Origin: Alteromonas abrolhosensis
Lineage (GTDB): Bacteria; Pseudomonadota; Gammaproteobacteria; Enterobacterales; Alteromonadaceae
Assembly (NCBI RefSeq): GCF_001953635.1
Contig: NZ_MEJH01000015.1
Location: forward strand, 1-64,000
Direction of reading: 5' to 3'
DNA length: 64,000 nucleotides
Made by a program: the position numbers and the translations under genes. Shown here in pieces: positions 47,802 through 57,203 of this stretch (the stretch's first letter is position 1; each line of letters begins with the position of its first letter). Below the pieces are notes generated by a model that was not told the origin of the DNA, did not search any database, and saw nothing but the letters and a program-made list of their open reading frames with translations.

Positions 47802-49109
47802 CTATAACCACTTTTTACGGAATTGGCCCTTGGGGTCGTAAATCTCTGTTTGCTTTATCAAGTTGAATTGTCTGTGTCCGCGAGGGTCACTGCCAACACC
47901 AGCAAGGTAGAGCCAATTTCCCCAATTACTTCCCACATCGTAATCAATGAGTTGATGCTCAAACCACGCTGCGCCATATCGCCAGTCTTGACGAAGTTCG
48001 TGCACAAAACAACTTGCTACTAGTTGTCTACCGCGGTTAGACATGTACCCCGTTTCCGCAAGCTGTCGCATACACGCATCTACAATTGGATAGCCTGTTT
48101 TACCTTCACACCAAAGTCTAAACGTTTCTGGACAATGTTGTGTAGATGGCGTTTTCCCCTGAATCCCACTGAAGTGAAACCATTTTGCTCCATATTTATA
48201 CTGCAACCAGTGAAAGAATTCTCGCCACAGTAGCTCAAAGTAAATCCAATAAGTGGAATCGTTTTTCTCGACTGTTGCTTCAAACAGCTGTACCTGCCGA
48301 ACGACTTCTCGCGCAGAAAGTGAACCGTTAGCTAACCAGGCTGAGAACTTAGTACTGTCTTGCCAAGAATCAAGCGCATTTCGCGTTTCTTTATATGAAG
48401 ACGCCGACTGCCAGTCAAAGAGGTAAGTGCCTAAGTGGGATAGCGCCGCTGTTTCACCTCCTACAAATGATGTTTCTGATGGCGCGGGTAAATCAATATC
48501 AAGGGTTAAATGAAATGACTCATCCAACGGGGGCGTAAATGCGTCGGGTAAAGACGCTAGCGCATCTTGAACCGGTAATGGTTCACTATGCTTCTCTACT
48601 TTTCTGCGGAACGGACTGAAAACATCAGGCATATCTTCAATGCTGAATGGTAATGTCGAAACATCAAACAACCCGAACGTTGGGGTTTCAACCACAGTCA
48701 ATGAATTAGAGAAACGCTTTACTGCGTTTAATTGAGCAGTTTCATCATAACCGCAATGTTGACTAACACCTATATGGGTATATTGGCCCGCCTGTAAAAG
48801 ATTCGCTAGGCACTCTTCCGTCTTGCCTTTTAGTACGAGTAGCTCATGACCTAAGCCAGCCAACTGGCGTTTTAAATCTTCTAAAGTCTGCAACAAGAAT
48901 GTATGCCTGTGTTGTCCCATTGGAGACAATCCGAACTCATTTGGGCTGAAATTCTTATCATCTAAGATGTAGACAAAAGTAATTTGAGCAACTTTTTTAC
49001 AAAGCGCGGCGATGGCGGCTTGATCGTGAAGCCTTAGGTCATGTCGAAACCAGAACAAACCTCGTTGATTAAGGTTTGAACACTGTTGTTGAGTGTGATT
49101 GTTTATCAT
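47802..49109 (-). CDS. DASH-family cryptochrome
   Basis: 435 residues. The antenna domain begins LFWFRHDLRLHDQAAI; the FAD domain contains LLWREFFHWLQYKYG, GKTGYPIVDACMRQL and MSNRGRQLVASCFVHEL. The run DYDVGSNWGNWLYLAGVGSD, and PRGHRQFNLIKQ after it, is the CRY-DASH signature. CRY-DASH proteins repair CPDs in single-stranded DNA or RNA and may signal blue light. Only 111 bases separate it from the divergent phrB, so the two share a regulatory region. Confidence 0.92.
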   Translation of the reverse strand: MINNHTQQQCSNLNQRGLFWFRHDLRLHDQAAIAALCKKVAQITFVYILDDKNFSPNEFGLSPMGQHRHTFLLQTLEDLKRQLAGLGHELLVLKGKTEECLANLLQAGQYTHIGVSQHCGYDETAQLNAVKRFSNSLTVVETPTFGLFDVSTLPFSIEDMPDVFSPFRRKVEKHSEPLPVQDALASLPDAFTPPLDESFHLTLDIDLPAPSETSFVGGETAALSHLGTYLFDWQSASSYKETRNALDSWQDSTKFSAWLANGSLSAREVVRQVQLFEATVEKNDSTYWIYFELLWREFFHWLQYKYGAKWFHFSGIQGKTPSTQHCPETFRLWCEGKTGYPIVDACMRQLAETGYMSNRGRQLVASCFVHELRQDWRYGAAWFEHQLIDYDVGSNWGNWLYLAGVGSDPRGHRQFNLIKQTEIYDPKGQFRKKWL

Positions 49110-49220
49110 ACTAATTTAGAGCACTTTTTTACTGTTTATACGGATCCTGAACCCGTTTATTACCGTAATACATGCAATACGAATAATATAAAAATTTGGC
49201 GCAACGCCTGAGGAAAAAAA

Positions 49221-50645
49221 GTGACCGTTCCTGTTAGTATCATGTGGTTTAGACAAGACCTTCGTGTAAAAGACAATCCGGCATTAAACGCTGCTTGCGA
49301 CATGGGAAAAATAGTTCCCATCTACATCTACGATGACACAACGCCTAACGGAAGAGAACCAGGAGGCGCCAGCAAATGGTGGCTTCATCATTCGCTAGTG
49401 TCGTTGAATAAACGCCTGAACGGGCATCTACAAATATTTAAGGGTGATCCTCAGAAGCTTATTCCCAAGTTAATGGCGTCATTTGATGCCAAGGGTATTT
49501 TCTGGAATCGGTGCTACGAACCGTGGCAAATAAATCGGGATAAAGGGATTAAGAAAACACTTATCGATAGTGATTACGAAGCTCACAGTTTTAATGGTAG
49601 TTTGTTGTGGGAACCCATGAAGGTTCTAAAGAAAGACGGTACACCGTACCGAGTCTTTACCCCATACTACAAAAAAGGCTGTTTACAGATTGAAGAGCCT
49701 CGTTACCCCAAAGCACCGCCAGCACGTATTACTTATGCCGATGTATGTAATGAAGGTGATGATTTAGCATCTTTACGATTGTTACCCACTATCAAGTGGG
49801 ATGAGACCATCGCCAAAACGTGGGCTCCAGGTGAAGACGGCGCCGCTGATAACCTAGCTGACTTTATTCAGAATTCAGCGCGAAAGTATAAAGATGGAAG
49901 AGATATACCATCTGCAAAAGGTACATCTCGCTTATCTCCCCACCTACATTTCGGGGAAGTGTCGCCAAATCAAGTTTGGTATGCGATTAAAGACAAGTTT
50001 GGTAATAGCGAAGACAAGAGCATTGAAACTTATCTAAGTGAACTTGGTTGGCGGGAGTTTAGCTATTACTTATTGTTCCATTTTCCGACCCTGCCTAATA
50101 AAAACTTTAATGATAAATTTGACAAGTTTCCCTGGCGTACTGACGCTAAGGCACTTAAAGCATGGCAAACAGGCAAAACTGGTATTCCTATCGTCGACGC
50201 GGGTATGCGCGAACTGTGGCAAACAGGCTACATGCATAACAGAGTACGTATGATTGTGGGCTCGTTTTTGGTCAAAAACTTACTGCTCAGCTGGCACGAA
50301 GGCGAGCGGTGGTTCTGGGACACATTGTTAGATGCCGACCTTGCCAGCAATAGCGCCAGCTGGCAATGGGTAGCGGGCTCAGGTGCCGATGCAGCACCTT
50401 ACTTCAGGATATTTAACCCAATTCTGCAAGGTGAGAAATTTGATAGCAAAGGGCAATACGTTCGCAAGTACTGCCCCGAGTTGAATAAGTTATCAGATAA
50501 ATACATTCATAAGCCTTGGGAAGCTCCAAACGCCATATTGAAAGAGGCAGGCATCGAGCTTGGCAAGGAATACCCAAAGCCTATCGTTGATTTGAAAGCG
50601 TCGCGTCAGCGTGCACTTGACGCTTTTCAACAAATAAAAGAGTAG
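49221..50645 (+). CDS. phrB: Deoxyribodipyrimidine photolyase, class I (CPD)
   Basis: 474 residues. The antenna domain opens with SIMWFRQDLRVKDNPAL. The FAD domain has LSPHLHFGEVSPNQVW, LGWREFSYYLLFHFP, GKTGIPIVDAGMRELW, MHNRVRMIVGSFLVKNLL, and ASNSASWQWVAGSGAD with the WQW lesion-contact motif. It splits cyclobutane pyrimidine dimers with blue light. GTG start at 49221 with TGAGGA upstream. The next gene starts 3 bases after its stop. Confidence 0.95.
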   Translation: MTVPVSIMWFRQDLRVKDNPALNAACDMGKIVPIYIYDDTTPNGREPGGASKWWLHHSLVSLNKRLNGHLQIFKGDPQKLIPKLMASFDAKGIFWNRCYEPWQINRDKGIKKTLIDSDYEAHSFNGSLLWEPMKVLKKDGTPYRVFTPYYKKGCLQIEEPRYPKAPPARITYADVCNEGDDLASLRLLPTIKWDETIAKTWAPGEDGAADNLADFIQNSARKYKDGRDIPSAKGTSRLSPHLHFGEVSPNQVWYAIKDKFGNSEDKSIETYLSELGWREFSYYLLFHFPTLPNKNFNDKFDKFPWRTDAKALKAWQTGKTGIPIVDAGMRELWQTGYMHNRVRMIVGSFLVKNLLLSWHEGERWFWDTLLDADLASNSASWQWVAGSGADAAPYFRIFNPILQGEKFDSKGQYVRKYCPELNKLSDKYIHKPWEAPNAILKEAGIELGKEYPKPIVDLKASRQRALDAFQQIKE

Positions 50646-50648
50646 GGT

Positions 50649-52187
50649 ATGGCGGCACTTATTTTAGTTTTAGGCGACCAGCTTACCGAAACATTACCGG
50701 CAATAGCTAATGCAGTAAAAAGTAAAGACACCATATTAATGGCGGAAGTGCGTGAGGAAGCCACGTACGTAAAACACCATAAAAAGAAGATAGCATTTTC
50801 GTTTAGTGCTATGCGTCATTTTGCCAAAGCGTTGCGCGGCGACAATTTTAACGTTAACTACGTTCATTATAACGACGAAAACAATCAAGGCGGTTTACTC
50901 GCCCAGGTAAAATACGCGCTTAACGAAAACACGTTTGATGAAGTAAGAGTGACCATGCCCGGTGAATACCGCCTGCTTAAAAGCATGGAGCAATGGGAAA
51001 ATACCCTTGGGGTTCCTGTTACAATTTGCGATGATAATCGTTTTTTATCCACCCCTCAGGAATTTACCGACTGGGCAAACGGCAAAAAACAACTTCGTAT
51101 GGAGTTTTTTTACCGTGAGATGCGCCGCAAGCACAACATACTAATGGAAGGTAAGAACCCCATCGGGGGTAAGTGGAATTATGACGCGCAAAATCGCGAA
51201 TCTATGCCTGAAACTCATAAGGTTCCTAAACACTCGACGTTTGAAATTGACGACATAACAGCAGATGTTATCGGCCTTGTGAAAGAGGAGTTCAACGATC
51301 ACTTTGGCGATATAGATAACTTCCATTTTGCGGTAACTCGAAAAGGCGCACTCAGCGTCTTAAATACTTTTATAGAAGAAAGATTACCTAATTTTGGTCA
51401 GTATCAAGACGCCATGGTGGAAGGTAAGCCTTGGCTTTACCACTCTCATATAGCCTTTTATCTGAACTGCGGTTTGTTAACGCCTAGCGAAGCTATCCAC
51501 GCTGCTGAGCAAGCCTACCACGCAGGACAAGTACCTCTAAATTCTGCCGAAGGGTTTATACGTCAGATCCTAGGCTGGCGCGAGTATGTTAGAGGTTTCT
51601 ATTGGCACTTTATGCCAAATTTGAAAACTGATAATTACTTTAATAACAGCCGCGCACTACCTTCGTTCTTCTGGAACGCACAAACGAATATGAATTGCAT
51701 GCGGCAATGCATTAAAGAAACGCAACAAAACGCTTACGCCCATCACATACAGCGTCTCATGGTAATTGGTAACTTCAGCTTGTTGACCGAACTTAACCCA
51801 GAAGAGGTTCAAGCATGGTATTTGTTGGTATACGCCGATGCCTACGAGTGGGTTGAGCTTCCTAACGTAGCAGGCATGATTCTGTATAGCGATGGCGGCA
51901 ACTTAGCGAGTAAGCCTTATGTCGCGAGCGGTAGTTATATCAACAAAATGAGCAACTATTGCAAGAACTGTGGATACCAGGTTTCGAAAAAAACGGGGCC
52001 GAAAGCCTGTCCATTCAACTATTTGTATTGGCACTTTATTGATAAGCACAAAGAAAAACTGAGTAACAATCATCGAATGGCCATGATTTACAAAACCTAT
52101 GGACGGATGAAGGAAGAAAACATCGAGACCATGAAGCAAGATGCTGCAATATTTCTATCAAAGCTAACCAAAAATGAAGAAGTCTGA
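50649..52187 (+). CDS. Iron-sulfur bacterial (6-4) photolyase (FeS-BCP/CryPro class)
   Basis: 512 residues. It begins [16 protein letters not shown], typical of the DUF523-like antenna domain of this class. Cys350, Cys438, Cys441 and Cys454 fall at the same residue numbers as the four [4Fe-4S] ligands of Agrobacterium PhrB, in MNCMRQC, YCKNCGY and KACPFNY. PhrB repairs (6-4) photoproducts and uses ribolumazine as antenna. Translationally linked to phrB (3-base gap) and overlapping the DUF2256 gene by 14 bases. Confidence 0.94.
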   Translation: MAALILVLGDQLTETLPAIANAVKSKDTILMAEVREEATYVKHHKKKIAFSFSAMRHFAKALRGDNFNVNYVHYNDENNQGGLLAQVKYALNENTFDEVRVTMPGEYRLLKSMEQWENTLGVPVTICDDNRFLSTPQEFTDWANGKKQLRMEFFYREMRRKHNILMEGKNPIGGKWNYDAQNRESMPETHKVPKHSTFEIDDITADVIGLVKEEFNDHFGDIDNFHFAVTRKGALSVLNTFIEERLPNFGQYQDAMVEGKPWLYHSHIAFYLNCGLLTPSEAIHAAEQAYHAGQVPLNSAEGFIRQILGWREYVRGFYWHFMPNLKTDNYFNNSRALPSFFWNAQTNMNCMRQCIKETQQNAYAHHIQRLMVIGNFSLLTELNPEEVQAWYLLVYADAYEWVELPNVAGMILYSDGGNLASKPYVASGSYINKMSNYCKNCGYQVSKKTGPKACPFNYLYWHFIDKHKEKLSNNHRMAMIYKTYGRMKEENIETMKQDAAIFLSKLTKNEEV

Positions 52188-52320
52188 TTTACCCACAAAG
52201 ATATGTCCGGTTTGCCAAAGGCCATTTACGTGGCGTAAAAAATGGGAAAAGAATTGGGAAAATGTACGTTATTGCTCCAAGCGTTGCGCCGGAAATAGAA
52301 AAAGCGCTACCGATGAGTAA
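52174..52320 (+). CDS. DUF2256 small zinc-finger-like protein
   Basis: 48 residues. [14 protein letters not shown] and later RYCSKRCAG provide two Cys pairs (CxxC and CxxxC) suited to binding zinc, with a strongly basic, Trp-rich centre. DUF2256 is well known next to bacterial photolyase and cryptochrome genes, function unknown. The ATG lies 14 bases inside the end of the (6-4) photolyase gene, so it is translated by coupling. Confidence 0.9.
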   Translation: MKKSDLPTKICPVCQRPFTWRKKWEKNWENVRYCSKRCAGNRKSATDE

Positions 52321-52453
52321 AGCGCGATATGGCGTGTGGGCAAAACTAGAAACATAGATCGCTAAGGCATCATTACCGCTAAATAAAAACTATAGTTAAT
52401 CATTCGCCGCTACTGTTGCGTATGAAATAAAGTGAAAATACAAGGAGTGTGTT

Positions 52454-53746
52454 GTGGAAGCACCGATAACCGTAGATAGGCTACGTTTTCTTTTATACAG
52501 TCTAAAAGAGAAGCTTTGGGTGAAGCCTCTTGGCTTTTGTTTGCTTTCTATCTTCGCGGTTTTTATAGCTAAAGTTGCTGACGGTACATCACTTGCCGAA
52601 CATATCCCTGAAATAAAGCCCGATTCCGTTGAAACGCTACTTTCAATAATGGCATCAAGTATGATGGTTATTGCTACGTTTTCCGCAGGCACTATGGTCA
52701 ATGCTTACGCGTCAGCGAGCCAATCATCTACACCTCGTTCTTTAAGCCTTATAATATCAGACGACGTCTCGCAAAATGCGCTCTCAGTTTTTATAGGCGC
52801 ATTTATATATAGTGCTGTTGCACTTACTGCAATGACTCAGGCGTTCTTCGATGAAGCGGGATTGTTCATTTTATTCTGTCTGACCTGTGTGGCTTTCATC
52901 ATTGTTATCTTAACATTCATACGATGGGTAGACAGCGTAGCACGCTTAGGGCGCGTAGGCTCAACACTACTGAAAGTGGAGCACGCAACCACTCGTGCCA
53001 TTAAAAACAGAATTGATATGCCTTGCTTGGGCGCAGTCCCACAGGGACAAGTAAAAGAGCAGGGGGCTCACGCTATTTTTACCGAGCAAGTAGGCTACAT
53101 TCAGTTAATAGATATTGCAAAACTACAGCGCTGGGCTGAAAGTAATGACTGTTTTATAAATGTTGCCATGCTGCCGGGTGAGTTTGTGACACCAGAGCGC
53201 CCCATAGCCTACGTTAATAAAGATGAACAAACCAAGGATGTAATTAGCGCGTTCACTATTGGAGAAGCCCGCTCCTTTGAGGCAGACCCGCGCTTCGGCT
53301 TTATCGTACTGGCTGAGATAGCATCAAGAGCGTTGTCGCCATCCGTCAATGATCACGGTACGGCAATAAATACTATTAGCATCATTACACGATTAATGCT
53401 TATGTGGCGAAAGCAATTCGAAGACAGCCCGAAAACACAAAAGGAAAAAAAGAGCGAGACTGCAAAGTATGATCGTATTTCTGTTCCTGAGTTGAACGTT
53501 GCCGACCTATACGACGACGCATACACATCTATAGCGCGAGATGGTGGCGCCAATATAGAAGTCGCTATAAGAATTCAAAAGTCGTTAACCACCCTAAAGA
53601 CATGCTTCAATAACCTAAACGATGATTTTAAATCAGAGGCGATACGCATGGCAGAGCACAGTTTTGAGAGAAATAAGTTATTGATGAACTATGACAATGA
53701 TATAGAGCGAGTAAAGCACTTCCATCAAATCCTTAAAGAGGACTGA
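52454..53746 (+). CDS. DUF2254 family membrane protein
   Basis: 430 residues. About four membrane segments lie in the first 160 residues (FCLLSIFAVFIAKVA, SIMASSMMVIATFSAGTMVNAYA, ALSVFIGAFIYSAVAL, LFILFCLTCVAFIIVILTF), followed by a large cytoplasmic domain with FIVLAEIASRALSPSVNDHGTA, the DUF2254 landmark. Function unknown. GTG start at 52454 with AAGGAG upstream, 133 bases after the DUF2256 gene; membership in the repair operon is uncertain. Confidence 0.87.
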   Translation: MEAPITVDRLRFLLYSLKEKLWVKPLGFCLLSIFAVFIAKVADGTSLAEHIPEIKPDSVETLLSIMASSMMVIATFSAGTMVNAYASASQSSTPRSLSLIISDDVSQNALSVFIGAFIYSAVALTAMTQAFFDEAGLFILFCLTCVAFIIVILTFIRWVDSVARLGRVGSTLLKVEHATTRAIKNRIDMPCLGAVPQGQVKEQGAHAIFTEQVGYIQLIDIAKLQRWAESNDCFINVAMLPGEFVTPERPIAYVNKDEQTKDVISAFTIGEARSFEADPRFGFIVLAEIASRALSPSVNDHGTAINTISIITRLMLMWRKQFEDSPKTQKEKKSETAKYDRISVPELNVADLYDDAYTSIARDGGANIEVAIRIQKSLTTLKTCFNNLNDDFKSEAIRMAEHSFERNKLLMNYDNDIERVKHFHQILKED

Positions 53747-53770
53747 TATACCTAGTCAGTAAGATACAAG

Positions 53771-53804
53771 AGCCAGCTAAATGGTGCACTTCACTTAGCT
53801 GGCT
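53771..53804. terminator. Hairpin between convergent DUF2254 and CstB-like genes
   Basis: Perfect 10-base stem AGCCAGCTAA / TTAGCTGGCT with a 14-base loop. No strong T run; probably a shared terminator. Confidence 0.65.
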
Positions 53805-53866
53805 ATTTACAGAGCAGTTAAATAATAATGGTGCTCTAGGCTTGTTACATATGCTTATCGATAAGT

Positions 53867-55243
53867 TTAGCTAAGCTTTTGCCATGCTTTCATCGAGCCT
53901 TCCATCACATCCACGGTTTTTATGCCTGCTTGTCTAAGAACGCTGGCCGCTGTCGTAGCCCTGACACCCGACCCACAATAAACCGTATACTTAAGGTTTT
54001 TGTCAAAATCTCCAATTGACGAACTAAGATGACCCAGATAAACGTGCGTCGACCCGTCGATTGCCACACTGTCACGTTCATCTTGTTTTCGAACGTCCAA
54101 TAAAACCCAGTCACTTTTATTACTACCAAAGTGTTCTTTAACGGCTTTGGCACTAGTGAGACTTAAGGAACACAATCCTTTATCGACGTTAGCGTCGCCG
54201 GTTAATACAGGCAAATTGATAATATAGCCTTTAACGTTATTAAAGCCCATCCGACGTAGCTGCAACACCGTTGAACTGGCGTGTTCACCACTATTAGCGA
54301 CTACAATGATTTTGTCGTTATCCTTTAGAAACCAACCTGCATATGATGAAACCAAACCTTCACCAAAGAACAAACTGCCATCTATATGAGTGCTACAAAA
54401 CTCATCTTTAGTCCTTACATCTATTATCTTTATTTCGTTGTTATAACATTGATTTGAAAGTTCAAAAGGATCGAAATTACCAATGAAAGCAGGAGAGGTG
54501 ATATCTATAGTACAAAGCTCACCTTTAACGTTGCATTTTTCCATTTTTTCGAAGTAGGGCGCATAGTAATGTGTTTCCTGTACCTTTTCTTCAATGAAGC
54601 GTTGCTTGTCTTTGATTGAGAACTTGGGGTTATTCCTACGCTCATATCCGATAGTCGAGAACTCTCTGTCTGCCATACCTCCACCACAAACTGAACCTGC
54701 ACCATGCGCTGGATAAATAACAGCCGATTCGGGTAAGCGTGACAACTTCTGAAGACTTTCGAATAAGCGTCCCGCCATTTCATGTTCTTCATTAGGATAA
54801 AAGTCAGTTCTACCTACATCATTTACAAATAATGTATCGCCGGTGAACACCGCAATAACTTCGTCGCTTATAGCAGTATCAGAAACGGCTAGACAGATAC
54901 TGTCTTTAGTATGACCAGGCGTTTCTAATACGGATACAAGTAAATCTCCAACGTTGAATTTATCACCATCACTGGTGTAAGAAGCATATTTAACATTTTC
55001 GTCAGCGTTCGGACCGTGATAAACAGGTATATCAAGACGCTGTGCCAACGCTGCAGCGCCTGATATAAAATCTTCGTTACGGTGGGTCTCAAATATGCAG
55101 TCTATTTTTACATTAAGACTTGTTGCAGCATCGATATAGGTCGATATATCTAATTGTGGGTCAACTACAAACGCAAATTGTCCACTTGAAACTAAATATG
55201 ACAACTGCGCTAAACCTTCAGCCTTAAAACTTTGAATTTTCAT
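53867..55243 (-). CDS. CstB-like persulfide dioxygenase-rhodanese fusion
   Basis: 458 residues: a metallo-beta-lactamase domain (1-235), then two rhodanese domains. The iron site is THRNED (His54, with Asn and Phe at the places of two other canonical His), TPGHTKDS and FTGDTLF, as in mononuclear-iron persulfide dioxygenases. The first rhodanese domain lacks a catalytic Cys (VVANSGEHAS), the second has Cys423 in YCGSGVRA. This is the layout of Staphylococcus CstB, which turns persulfides into thiosulfate. No CstR-type regulator or sulfide:quinone reductase is adjacent. Confidence 0.88.
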   Translation of the reverse strand: MKIQSFKAEGLAQLSYLVSSGQFAFVVDPQLDISTYIDAATSLNVKIDCIFETHRNEDFISGAAALAQRLDIPVYHGPNADENVKYASYTSDGDKFNVGDLLVSVLETPGHTKDSICLAVSDTAISDEVIAVFTGDTLFVNDVGRTDFYPNEEHEMAGRLFESLQKLSRLPESAVIYPAHGAGSVCGGGMADREFSTIGYERRNNPKFSIKDKQRFIEEKVQETHYYAPYFEKMEKCNVKGELCTIDITSPAFIGNFDPFELSNQCYNNEIKIIDVRTKDEFCSTHIDGSLFFGEGLVSSYAGWFLKDNDKIIVVANSGEHASSTVLQLRRMGFNNVKGYIINLPVLTGDANVDKGLCSLSLTSAKAVKEHFGSNKSDWVLLDVRKQDERDSVAIDGSTHVYLGHLSSSIGDFDKNLKYTVYCGSGVRATTAASVLRQAGIKTVDVMEGSMKAWQKLS

Positions 55244-55778
55244 AACTTTCCTTAGCGGTGCGTTTACTAGTAGCTAGCGCTTTATATGCACAGAAACGTA
55301 TATAAGATCACATAGTAATTTGGTTTGCGTTGCCACCAAGACAATAAGGAAAAGCTACGTAAAGAAGATTGTGACTGCGATTTCGCATTAGTGATTTGCC
55401 ACAGTTGAATTACATTCTTTGCATAGCCGTTATGGATAGACGTGCTGCATTGAGAACGCAGGTTTATAAAAACCTCAAATAGCTGTTAATGGTGATTACG
55501 ATGATTAACTTAAACGTCAGGTAATCAAATACCTCTAGATTAAGAAGAGTATCTAAATAAGCTATGAGCATAAAACATTTATAGTCATTTGCGGCATAGA
55601 TAATAGAGATGAAATCACATATTAAATAACGCAGTAAAAAGCTAATAAGCAAGATAGAAACATCGATATCAAGAAAGTAATGAGCTTTTATAAAATGCTC
55701 AGTTGTTTAACCTAATAATAAATGCCTCAAAATAGTTTAACTTTTTTATCAAAAAAACGGCGCAAAAACATACCGTGC

Positions 55779-55834
55779 GCTACGTGAATGAAATTAAAAA
55801 ATCAGGGGCATAGTACTGCAGATTTTACGTAGCG
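55779..55834. repeat. Imperfect hairpin element, copy 1
   Basis: Begins GCTACGTGAA and ends CAGATTTTACGTAGCG, the arms being roughly reverse complements. The flanks extend the pairing (CGTGCG on the left, CGTACG on the right). The centre contains AGGGGCATAG. It shares ends, centre and length with copy 2 at 56811. Confidence 0.7.
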
Positions 55835-56810
55835 TACGATTCGCATAATTACATCCAAATCAAATTAACTGAGCAGTTTTAAATTAAAAGTACAGACGCA
55901 TGTGAGATGTAAGCGCACAAACTCCAGTACCGACAATAAGCCAACACAGCAGCCACGCATAAAAGTCTGTAAGTAATCACAGCCAACAAAGCATCCGAAT
56001 AGAGCGACATCATCGCCCTAATCTTCCACATACTTAATTACGCATAATGTATATTATGTTAAATAGAGTATTAATATGGTTATCAATTAGCGCGTACGAT
56101 GTGTTGCTAAGGCTTGCCTACTCTAAATTGGTAGCCAGGTATTTTCTTTCCAGATAAGAGCTGCTGTTAATTAAAAAGCGTTACATTACTAATTTATAGT
56201 AATTACGCTCTTTGCTTTACATAGATTAATTTGAAGTTCGGCACTTTATTATCTAGTTAATTACCACTATAAAGAGAATTAAACACGTGTTTCCAAAAGT
56301 ATATGTCGCTCCTTAATACCGTAGGTATACTAGTTTTGAATAGACATGAATTCACAGTTAGCGCTATTAGATGAAAATTACTGGATAAGTTTATGTGCAG
56401 AGCTTTTATCTAATCAGGTTGAATGCTTGAAGCTATTTGGTCATCAAAGTACTGATTAAAGGCATTGATAAAGTTGGCTGAAATTAACGATTATTAGAAG
56501 AACTAAAGCGCAACATAGGGTTTTATCTATCACGTCTAAAATTAAGAAGTATGGTTCGTTATATCTCGCTAATTACTAGATTTCGCATTGCCAGTGTAGT
56601 TATGATTAGGAGTAGTTATTTACTAAAAGTAATTTTCTAAACATAACTTGCTAAAGGTGACTTAGATATCACCTATTCTTCTCATAATGAAGTTATAAGA
56701 ACGCAATGGTTGAATGGAAATCTCCACTAGAACTTTGAAGAAGATAATAGCTAAAGTACAACCCGATACTCTGAAAATCACCCAATCAATCTGTATATTA
56801 TTCAGGCGAC

Positions 56811-56866
56811 GCTACGTGAAATCTGAAGCTCATTTAGGGGTGTAGCCTTGCAGATTTTACGTAGCG
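56811..56866. repeat. Imperfect hairpin element, copy 2
   Basis: Left arm GCTACGTGAAATCTG pairs with CAGATTTTACGTAGC with one mismatch. The centre AGGGGTGTAG resembles the centre of copy 1, and both right ends continue into a GCG...CGATT sequence. The copies are in the same orientation, 1032 bases apart. Confidence 0.75.
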
Positions 56867-57091
56867 CGCGATTTTAAATGACTAAAAAACAAGCTAAAAC
56901 CCCGTGATTTCGCTAATAATGAATATGCCACTCAGTTAGGGCGGACGTTTATTAGTTGCAAGTATGATAGACACTACAACTGTCTATATATACAGTTATG
57001 TGGTAAGGTGTCGTTTAACAGCTAGTTTGAAACGTTTTGAGCGTGTAGATGAAAGAAATATATCTCATTAACTCGGTCATTAACGGCTAAG

Positions 57092-57125
57092 TTCACGCAT
57101 GATAATTACAGTTATCATGCGTGAA
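57092..57125. repeat. 34-base perfect inverted repeat, loxP-like, upstream of recombinase
   Basis: TTCACGCATGATAA at 57092-57105 and its exact reverse complement at 57112-57125 flank TTACAG. Read as 13-8-13, arms ending ATA and starting TAT around an 8-base asymmetric centre ATTACAGT, it has the same geometry as loxP. It lies 78 bases before the recombinase ATG and 19 bases before a possible -35 box. A core recombination site or an autoregulatory operator are both possible. Confidence 0.65.
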
Positions 57126-57144
57126 TATCCAATAATATCAATAC

Positions 57145-57172
57145 TTTACAATAACACCCAGTATCTTACATA
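57145..57172 (+). promoter_or_regulatory. Possible promoter of the recombinase gene
   Basis: TTTACA (57145-57150) and TACATA (57167-57172) with 16-base spacing, 31 bases before the recombinase ATG. Matches are moderate, and AT-rich surroundings make chance matches likely. Confidence 0.35.
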
Positions 57173-57203
57173 ATTCTAGCAAATGCTCTAACCAGGTTAA
57201 CAC

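Larger units (their letters stand above)
55244..57203. other. Gene-free AT-rich region rich in inverted repeats
   Basis: About 1960 bases with stops in all frames and no credible gene. It contains many short inverted repeats: 55681-55701 (TGAGC/GCTCA), 56043-56058 (CATAAT/ATTATG), 56177-56209 (AGCGT...ACGCT), 56655-56674 (AGGTGA/TCACCT), and overlapping ones at 56967-56997 (TAGACA/TGTCTA, AACTGT/ACAGTT). It also has two copies of a longer hairpin element and a 34-base perfect palindrome, listed separately. Base composition is visibly more AT-rich than the flanking genes. It could be the decayed remains of a mobile element, an attachment hotspot, or structured RNA. Confidence 0.75.

Noticed and set aside
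55464..55652. A 62-codon minus-strand open frame encoding a hydrophobic peptide in the gene-free region
   Set aside because: No ribosome site, AT-rich composition that favours hydrophobic codons by chance, and no recognisable similarity.
55779..56866. The hairpin pair as integron attC sites
   Set aside because: The required core sequences (RYYYAAC and GTTRRRY) are absent, the recombinase is Cre-like rather than IntI-like, and the interval holds no cassette gene.
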